A DNA stretch of 18,394 bases, from the NCBI GenBank assembly GCA_964394665.1, contig CAYMYN010000055.1, forward strand, positions 1-18,394, in the 5' to 3' direction. Positions within the stretch are counted from its first letter, which is position 1, and every line of letters starts with the position of its first letter. Positions 13,229 through 18,394 of the stretch are shown here, one piece after another. The position numbers and the translations under genes were made by a program. Source of the DNA: CAYMYN01 sp964394665 (lineage in GTDB: Bacteria; Planctomycetota; UBA1135; GCA-002686595). Below the pieces are notes generated by a model that saw nothing but the letters and a program-made list of their open reading frames with translations, was not told the DNA's origin and searched no databases.

Positions 13229-14504
13229 GGTGCTGGCCCACGCCGAGGTGCGCCTGTGGGGCGAGACGGTCGGCGCGGTCGCGGAACTCGACAGCGGCCG
13301 CATCCTGTTCGAGTACGCCGAGCCCTTCCGCCGCCGCGGCCTCGAGGTGTCGCCCGTCCACCTGCCGACCTCCCGACGCGGGCCCGTCGCCTTCGACGAG
13401 CTGCGGCGTCTGCCCGCGTTCCAGGGCTTGCCCGGCGTGCTCGCCGACGCGCTGCCCGACGCCTTCGGCAACCGGGTGATCCGCGCCTGGTTCGCCGCGC
13501 GCGGCCAGGAGCAGCGCGCCCTCTCGCCGGTCCAGCGCCTGCTCTACGTGGGCGAGCGCGCCATCGGCGCCCTCTCGTTCCATCCCGCCGAAGAGCTGCC
13601 GGTGCGTCCGGCCGAGCTGGAGTCCCTGGAGCTGGCGGCCCTGGTGCGCGACGCCCGGGCCATCGTCGAAGGACGACCGGACGTGACCATCCCCGAGATC
13701 TACCGCATCGGCGCGTCCGCCGGAGGCATGCGGCCCAAGGCGTTGGTCCTGTTCGATCCGAAGCGCCGGGAGATCCGCTCCGCCAACGCGCGCAAGCGGC
13801 GCACCGACCGACCCTGCATCCTGAAGTTCGACGGGGTCGGGGACGGCGCCAGCGCGGACGAGCTCGGCCGGCCACAGCCCTACAACCGCGTCGAGGCGGC
13901 CTACACGCGCATGGCGGCCGCCGCGGGCATCGAGACCTGCGAGATCACGCTCCTCGAGCACGACGACTACGCGCACCTGCTCGTGCCGCGCTTCGATCTC
14001 GGCCCCGAGGGCCGGTTGCACCAACACACCTTCGGCGGCCTGGTGCACGTCGACTACAACGAACCGGGCGCGAGTAGCTACGAGGAGTACCTGCGCGCCG
14101 TGCTCCGACTCGGCATGCCCTACGCCAGCGTCGAGGAGGGCTTTCGGCGCATGGTCTTCAACGTCCTGGCGGTCAACCAGGACGACCACGTCAAGAACCT
14201 CTCGTTCCAGATGACGCCGGACGGGACGTGGCGACTGTCGCCGGCCTACGACCTCACCTTCGCGCGCGGCAGCAACTGGACCGCCCGCCACCAGATGCGC
14301 GTGCAGGACAAGACCACCGACCTGCGCGAGCGCGACCTCTTGGCGGTGGGGGACCTGTTCGACCTCAACGACCCGGCGGGGGTCCTCGCCAAGGCGCGCG
14401 CGGCGTTGGCGCGCTGGGAGGAGTTCGCGGCGTCGACGGGTGTCCCCGACGCGCTCGTGCGCCAGATCCGCGCCGAGCTGGACCGCCGCGCGGCGGAGCT
14501 GTGA
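13221..14504 (+). CDS. hipA: HipA-family serine/threonine kinase toxin
   Basis: A 427-aa HipA, close to the 440 aa of E. coli HipA. These kinases phosphorylate a translation target (glutamyl-tRNA synthetase in E. coli) and cause growth arrest. The N-terminal subdomain (about 6-110) includes LPDAFGNRVI. The kinase part has the Ser-containing loop GASAGGMRPKAL (Ser166, in the place of the autophosphorylated loop), ILKF (Lys202, ATP-binding), the catalytic loop VNQDDHVKNLSF (Asp322, Lys325, Asn326) and the metal-binding Asp344 in PAYDLTF. All active-site residues look intact. The GTG start overlaps the hipB stop by 8 nt, with GGAG 8 nt upstream inside hipB, so translation is probably coupled. 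The target in this organism is unknown. Confidence 0.93.
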   Translation: MAEVLAHAEVRLWGETVGAVAELDSGRILFEYAEPFRRRGLEVSPVHLPTSRRGPVAFDELRRLPAFQGLPGVLADALPDAFGNRVIRAWFAARGQEQRALSPVQRLLYVGERAIGALSFHPAEELPVRPAELESLELAALVRDARAIVEGRPDVTIPEIYRIGASAGGMRPKALVLFDPKRREIRSANARKRRTDRPCILKFDGVGDGASADELGRPQPYNRVEAAYTRMAAAAGIETCEITLLEHDDYAHLLVPRFDLGPEGRLHQHTFGGLVHVDYNEPGASSYEEYLRAVLRLGMPYASVEEGFRRMVFNVLAVNQDDHVKNLSFQMTPDGTWRLSPAYDLTFARGSNWTARHQMRVQDKTTDLRERDLLAVGDLFDLNDPAGVLAKARAALARWEEFAASTGVPDALVRQIRAELDRRAAEL

Positions 14505-14511
14505 GGCAGGG

Positions 14512-14531
14512 AGCCGCGACGGGGCGCGGCT
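14512..14531. terminator. Hairpin between convergent hipA and SOUL-CIA30 genes
   Basis: Perfect 7-bp arms AGCCGCG (14512-14518) and CGCGGCT (14525-14531) with a 6-nt loop fill the 36-bp gap between the two stop codons. It is probably a shared terminator. No T-run is seen. Confidence 0.5.
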
Positions 14532-14540
14532 GGCCCGTGC

Positions 14541-15908
14541 TCAGCGAGCCGTCAGCGTGAACAGCTCCAACTGGAAGCGGCCCGCTTGCCCGTCGGCGAT
14601 CATCAGGCCGAGATGCCGGAGCGCGGCCGGGTCGAGGGGCGGGGCGTCGAGCACGGGCCGACCGCGCCAGACGGGCACGAAGTCGTCGATGGCGAACGTG
14701 CGCTCGGCCTGCACGCCGACCTCGGTCTCGAAACGCGCCTCGTAGTGCACGCCATCGAGCTGGGCCCCGGTGCGCAGCCGCAGCTTGTAGGCCTTGCCGT
14801 CGCCGCGCAGATCGAGGATCAGCTCGCGCGCGCCCGCCAGGGGCGCGTTCGCGCCTGCGTTGCCCGCGGCGCCGGGGAGCGCGGCGCGCACCGAAGCGAA
14901 GCCGCCGTTGCGCTCCAGGGAGAGCTCGCCGGTGAAGAGCGACGAGCCGACCGAGGTGCCCTCGATGCGGCTGACGGACACGCCGCCCATGACGCGGTCG
15001 TCGACCGGCTGCCAGCGCGCGGCCTCAGCCGGATCCCTGAAGTCGACGACGACGCGAGCGCCGAGCGGAACTGGCTTGGACTGCACGGGAAGTTGCACCT
15101 CGAAGTAGCGGCGTTCGCGGGGCACCATGGGACTGTTGTAGGCCAACGTGCGCACGTCCCCGACGACCTCCAGGTCGCCGCGGGACGCGACCCAGCGCGC
15201 CAGCTCGCTGCGCACCGCGACGATCCTCGCGGCGCTCGCTTCGCCCCGGCAGCCCAGGCTGACGGCCCAGAGCGGCGGCACGTCGAGCACCTCGAGCGGA
15301 CCGTCGCTGCCGGTCGCTCCCAGCTCGGGCGAGCCGTAGAGGAAGGCCATGCTGATCTCGCGCGCGTCGATTCCCGTGCCCGACCAGCCCATCTCGACCG
15401 GCGCGGTCATCGCGATGCCGCCCCTGCGGATGTGCGTGAAGAGCCTCCAGAACACGCCGCCGGAACCCGCTCGGCCCATGTTCGCGCGCACCATGCGGTA
15501 GGCCGGATAACGCTTCAGCTCGATCGCACCCACCGCGGTCAGCGCGGGAAAGCCCCGCGGGAGCTCGGCCTCCACCAGGGGTTCGAACTCGAGGTCGGCC
15601 AGCACGCTGGCCAGCTCGCCCGCGAGTCGCTCGCGCGCAGCCCGCGGATCGGCCAACCCCCGCCAGCGCGCGTCCTGGACCTGCCCGGCCAAGGTGCGCC
15701 CGAGGAGCGAGCCCCGGAGTAGTTCACTGGCCTCCTCCGCGGCCTGCACCAGCGCCTCCAGGCCCGCATGGGGGTCCTCGAGGGCACCGTCCACGACCTG
15801 CGTGGCGCGCAGGGTCTGGGCCGCGAGCGCCCGCGGATCGCTGCGACCTTCGAGCTGGGCGCCCGCGATTGCCAGGCCGAGCAACGCCACGTTCAGGAGC
15901 AGGTGCAT
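14541..15908 (-). CDS. Exported SOUL heme-binding / CIA30 domain fusion protein
   Basis: A 455-aa protein in three parts. Residues 1-18 are a hydrophobic signal-like segment, followed by a helical region (about 24-115). A SOUL/HBP domain (about 120-275) is shown by IELKRYPAYRMVRANM and the hallmark RGGIAMTAPVEM (162-173), ending at MVPRERRYFEVQL. A CIA30-like beta domain (about 286-453) is shown by WQPVDDRVMGGVS, FTGELSLERNGGFASVRA and LRGDGKAYKLRLRT. SOUL proteins bind heme or porphyrin, and CIA30 domains are galactose-binding-like folds found in complex I assembly factors and in many bacterial proteins of unknown role. The fused function is not known. An envelope location is inferred from the signal. 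The start is the only ATG ahead of the signal segment. No Shine-Dalgarno sequence is seen. Confidence 0.85.
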   Translation of the reverse strand: MHLLLNVALLGLAIAGAQLEGRSDPRALAAQTLRATQVVDGALEDPHAGLEALVQAAEEASELLRGSLLGRTLAGQVQDARWRGLADPRAARERLAGELASVLADLEFEPLVEAELPRGFPALTAVGAIELKRYPAYRMVRANMGRAGSGGVFWRLFTHIRRGGIAMTAPVEMGWSGTGIDAREISMAFLYGSPELGATGSDGPLEVLDVPPLWAVSLGCRGEASAARIVAVRSELARWVASRGDLEVVGDVRTLAYNSPMVPRERRYFEVQLPVQSKPVPLGARVVVDFRDPAEAARWQPVDDRVMGGVSVSRIEGTSVGSSLFTGELSLERNGGFASVRAALPGAAGNAGANAPLAGARELILDLRGDGKAYKLRLRTGAQLDGVHYEARFETEVGVQAERTFAIDDFVPVWRGRPVLDAPPLDPAALRHLGLMIADGQAGRFQLELFTLTAR

Positions 15909-16164
15909 GGGCGGGTCCGGGTCGGGTCGAGAAACGAAACGCGGCCCGAGGATCTACGCTCCTGGGGCTCCGCTGGATCCAGAGCCGCGCCCACGAACGG
16001 GGGGTTCGCCGGAAGCGGCCCGCAGCGCGCCCCCGACAATCCCTTTCGTCCCTCGTCGCGGCTCCGCGCCTCGAGACTGGAGTCCCCGCGGAGGATCCGC
16101 GCGTGGCACCCACGGAGGCAGCCTGTTAGGGTCGCGCCCACGCGGCCCGCTGGGAGGAGTCCCG
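15909..16164. other. Divergent intergenic region, possible palindromic site
   Basis: This 256-bp gap drives two divergent genes. CTGGATCCAG (15973-15982) is a perfect 10-bp palindrome with flanking GGCT and AGCC, so it could be an operator. TAGGGT (16127-16132) is a possible -10 box for the rightward gene. No small ORF in it looks coding. Confidence 0.25.
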
Positions 16165-18264
16165 ATGCGAACACTGCCTTTCCTCGTCGTGGCGCTGCTC
16201 GCGCCGTCGTTCCTGTGCGTGGCGGAGTCTTGGCCGGCGGCGGTCCTGGAGCAAGACGGCGCGCGTCCCGCCTGGATGCTCGAGCTGCGCGAGGTGCTCG
16301 CGCCGGACCACCCGGGCTACCGGCAGGGGAGGGTCGTCCGGTACGCCGGCGAGGAGCTGCGGTTCGGTCCGGCGCTCGAGCTTCCTCCCTGGCGCGCGCA
16401 CCTCGCGCTGGACGAGCTTGGACTCCCAGCCCTCGGTGTCGGGTTCGCACCCCTCGACTCGGAGCGTCTGCGCGAGTGGAGCACGACGCGCGTCGGCGCG
16501 CGCATCGGGGCGTTCGTGGACGGAGACCTCCGCACCGTGGCCAGGCTGCAGTCGGAGCTCTCGGGGTCGCTCGTCGTGACCGGGTTCGCGACCGAACTGT
16601 GGCAGACCTGCATCGGCATGANNNNNNNNNNCGAGGAGGTCCTGGCCCTGGTCGGTGACGATCCCGAGGCGCGGCCCTACGACCTCGTCCTGCGGGTCGT
16701 CGACGGGCGCACCGGATCGCCGGTCGAGGGGGCGTCGGTCGAGCCGCCGTTCGACGGGCGCGTCCGGGCGCTCGGCGCGAGCCGCTTCGAGGTGCGCGTC
16801 GAGCGCCCCGAAAGCTTGTATCGGCTCGAGGTCACCGCGCCCGGCTACCACCCCGCCGTGGCGCTGCCCTCACGGGGCCGCGACCGGTTGTTCGACGAGC
16901 TCGTCGTCGAGATGCTGCCTCCGGCACGCCTCGAGGGCCGCGTCGTCGACGCCGCGGGCGATCCGGTCATCGGTCTGCGGCTCTCCTCGAGTGTCTCCCA
17001 CCCCACGGCGGTTGCGCCACGTTGGGCCTCCGGGCTCGATCGGAGTTGGCCCCACTGGGAGTTGGTCACCGATGGCCAGGGACGCTTCGCGCTCGCGGAC
17101 CTACCCGCGGGCGGTCACACGCTCGCGGTCGACGGGTCGGGTGAGGGGATCGATCACCCGACGCGAAGGTGGCTCGGTCTGTTCCCCAGGCACCTGTGGC
17201 TCGCGCCCGGCGCGACGACACACGTGCTCCTGCGACTCCCTCCCCGCTGCGCCGTCACCGGCCAGGTCGTGGACGAGGCCGGCCGGCCGGTAGCGAACCT
17301 CGCCGTCGCGCTGCAACCGCGTAGGCCCGGGCCTGGCTGGCCCACGCTCCTCGCCGATGCGCAGATCCTGGACATGCTGGGTGCACCGCGCGCGACCACG
17401 GACGAGCACGGCGCGTTCCGGTTCGAGGCCGTGCCGGAAGGCGCCTACCACCTCGGCACGCCGCCCGGTGGAGCAGCGGGCGCCATCGCACAGCCGATCC
17501 AGGTCGATGCGAGCTCCGCGGGCCGCGAGCAGCGCCTCGTCGCCGGGCGGCACTCCATCGAGGGTCGCGTCGAAGGCGACGCGGGTGGCACGCGGATCCT
17601 GTACGTGCAGCCCGACGGGGCTCCCGACGACCTCGTCTCCTGGCAGGAGCGGCCCGTCGGACCCTTCCGGCTCGGGCCGTTCGCGCCGGGGCGCTACCGG
17701 CTCGGCCTGAGCGACGGCTTCGTCCCCGGGATGCCGCAGGGCGCCGAGGTGTTCGAGGCCGGGCAGAGCGGGGTCGTGCTCCGCGTGCCGGAGCGCGCCC
17801 AGCTCGAGATCGTCCCGCTCCTGGACGGCGCGCGCCACCACGCGCGCGCCTGGGTGGAGAGCCTCGGCGCTGGCCGCGCCGCGCTGTACGAGGAGCTGGT
17901 CGGGGATCCGATCGAGGCGTTGCCGCGCGAGCAGACCCTCGTCGTCCGCTCGCTCGACGGCTACATCGGCGCGGCGCGGGTCGCGCCCCGGGCCGGAGAG
18001 CAGCGCGAGGTCGAGGTCGCACTCGAGCGCGGCGCCGTGCTGCGCGTGCGGGTCACGTCGGGTGCTTCGCGCCTGCGACTCGAGATCGGACGCGGAGGGA
18101 TGATCCATGCGGCGTTGGACGTGGAGCCTGGGGTGCAGGAGGTCCTGCTCGTCCCCGCTGGCTCCCTCGCGCTGCGTCTCGCGCATCCGGACGACGGGCC
18201 CATCTCCACGCTGCACCTCGAGCTCGTCGCGGGCGGCGACGAGACGATCGAGCTGCATCTCTGA
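16165..18264 (+). CDS. Exported protein: SecD-head-like domain plus carboxypeptidase-regulatory-like repeats (interrupted by gap)
   Basis: An open frame of 700 codons including four unknown ones (153-156). GGGAGGAG 5 nt before the ATG is the best ribosome-binding site in the window. Residues 1-20 form a signal peptide. Residues about 70-145 resemble the periplasmic P1 head of SecD: VGFAPLDSERLREWSTTRVG, then an FVDGDL strand, then LSGSLVVTGF. After the gap, a beta module (170-250) is followed by carboxypeptidase-regulatory-like modules: ARLEGRVVDAAGDPV with TDGQGRFALADLPAGGHTL (254-321), AVTGQVVDEAGRPV with TDEHGAFRFEAVPEGAYHL (363-430), and HSIEGRV further on. Such modules occur in secreted binding proteins. 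No enzyme domain or SecD membrane segment is present. The 10-N gap has unknown true length, so the halves may belong to different genes or the frame may differ. Confidence 0.65.
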   Translation: MRTLPFLVVALLAPSFLCVAESWPAAVLEQDGARPAWMLELREVLAPDHPGYRQGRVVRYAGEELRFGPALELPPWRAHLALDELGLPALGVGFAPLDSERLREWSTTRVGARIGAFVDGDLRTVARLQSELSGSLVVTGFATELWQTCIGMXXXXEEVLALVGDDPEARPYDLVLRVVDGRTGSPVEGASVEPPFDGRVRALGASRFEVRVERPESLYRLEVTAPGYHPAVALPSRGRDRLFDELVVEMLPPARLEGRVVDAAGDPVIGLRLSSSVSHPTAVAPRWASGLDRSWPHWELVTDGQGRFALADLPAGGHTLAVDGSGEGIDHPTRRWLGLFPRHLWLAPGATTHVLLRLPPRCAVTGQVVDEAGRPVANLAVALQPRRPGPGWPTLLADAQILDMLGAPRATTDEHGAFRFEAVPEGAYHLGTPPGGAAGAIAQPIQVDASSAGREQRLVAGRHSIEGRVEGDAGGTRILYVQPDGAPDDLVSWQERPVGPFRLGPFAPGRYRLGLSDGFVPGMPQGAEVFEAGQSGVVLRVPERAQLEIVPLLDGARHHARAWVESLGAGRAALYEELVGDPIEALPREQTLVVRSLDGYIGAARVAPRAGEQREVEVALERGAVLRVRVTSGASRLRLEIGRGGMIHAALDVEPGVQEVLLVPAGSLALRLAHPDDGPISTLHLELVAGGDETIELHL
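16622..16631. other. Assembly gap (10 N)
   Basis: Ten consecutive N inside the last gene, a scaffold join of uncertain length. The open frame continues on both sides only if 10 is taken literally. Confidence 0.98.
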
Positions 18265-18268
18265 CAGC

Positions 18269-18335
18269 CTGAGAAACAACCCCCGCACGCCCCCTCTCCA
18301 GCACTGGAAGCGGGCGTGCGGGGTCCCTTTCTCAG
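18269..18335 (+). terminator. Nested-stem terminator after the last gene
   Basis: The inner stem CCCCGCACGCCC (18281-18292) pairs perfectly with GGGCGTGCGGGG (18312-18323). The outer stem CTGAGAAA (18269-18276) pairs with TTTCTCAG (18328-18335). The right strand of the outer stem supplies a short T-run (18328-18330). It starts 4 nt after the stop codon. This is the strongest terminator-like structure in the window. Confidence 0.75.
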
Positions 18336-18339
18336 ACTG

Positions 18340-18394
18340 TCAGAGCGTGAGAAGAATTCGAACGCTCTCGGTACGGCCGGCTTGCCGGCCGTCC
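18340..18394 (+). repeat. Two-hairpin interspersed repeat, right copy
   Basis: A 55-nt copy of the element at 1-54, in the same orientation. Hairpin A arms are AGAGCGT (18342-18348) and ACGCTCT (18362-18368) around a 13-nt loop. Hairpin B is identical to the left copy (18373-18392). It begins 4 nt after the nested terminator. The window ends with it, so its right boundary is not certain. Confidence 0.75.

Noticed and set aside
16104..16120. Sigma-54 promoter (TGGCAC) upstream of the last gene
   Set aside because: The second invariant GC is one base out of position and TTGC is absent.
1..18394. Circular replicon closed through the terminal repeats
   Set aside because: The two end copies differ at several positions and by an indel, so they are not an assembler overlap, and no replication gene is present.

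Overview
This is a GC-rich stretch (by eye around 70% or more, with G/C at most third codon positions) from a free-living bacterium. It is probably a Planctomycetota metagenome assembly. Three things point that way: a large secreted protein ending in a Cys-rich domain that I associate with that phylum, a secreted sulfatase-like hydrolase, and several signal-peptide proteins with repeated beta domains. The phylum is an inference. A run of exactly 10 Ns (16622-16631) is typical of a scaffolded short-read assembly. No rRNA, tRNA, CRISPR array, integrase or transposase is visible.

Layout. 1-134: an interspersed two-hairpin repeat, three 11-nt direct repeats and a large inverted repeat at the 3' end of the first gene. 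131-1750 (-): exported sulfatase-superfamily hydrolase. 1861-4010 (+): a FliK-like protein and a small FlhB C-domain protein, a type III export (flagellar) pair away from any other flagellar gene. 4097-6748 (+): PepN aminopeptidase. 6845-8692 (-): secreted triple-repeat protein, separated from pepN by a strong hairpin. 8931-9941 (+): PdxA, whose stop codon shares a CTAG with the convergent ketoacyl synthase at 9938-11395 (-). 11618-12631 (+): unrecognised exported protein. 12911-14504 (+): a HipB/HipA toxin-antitoxin pair. 14541-15908 (-): exported SOUL-CIA30 fusion. 16165-18264 (+): exported protein with a SecD-head-like N-terminus and carboxypeptidase-regulatory-like repeats, crossed by the assembly gap. 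18269-18335: nested terminator. 18340-18394: second copy of the two-hairpin repeat, in the same orientation as the one at position 1.

The genes do not form one pathway. Housekeeping functions (PepN, PdxA), an envelope/secretome set (sulfatase-like enzyme, repeat protein, SOUL-CIA30 protein, SecD-head protein, unknown exported protein), a two-gene export pair and one toxin-antitoxin module sit in short, often convergent units.

The most interesting signal is non-coding. The two terminal repeats differ at four hairpin-arm positions, and all four changes are compensatory, so base pairing is kept while sequence drifts. This suggests a multicopy structured element. Next in interest are a ketoacyl synthase that keeps its Cys but has lost both catalytic His, a PdxA with an altered phosphate motif, the SOUL-CIA30 fusion, and a recurring TAnnnT box 6-8 nt before start codons that lack a Shine-Dalgarno sequence (possible leaderless genes).
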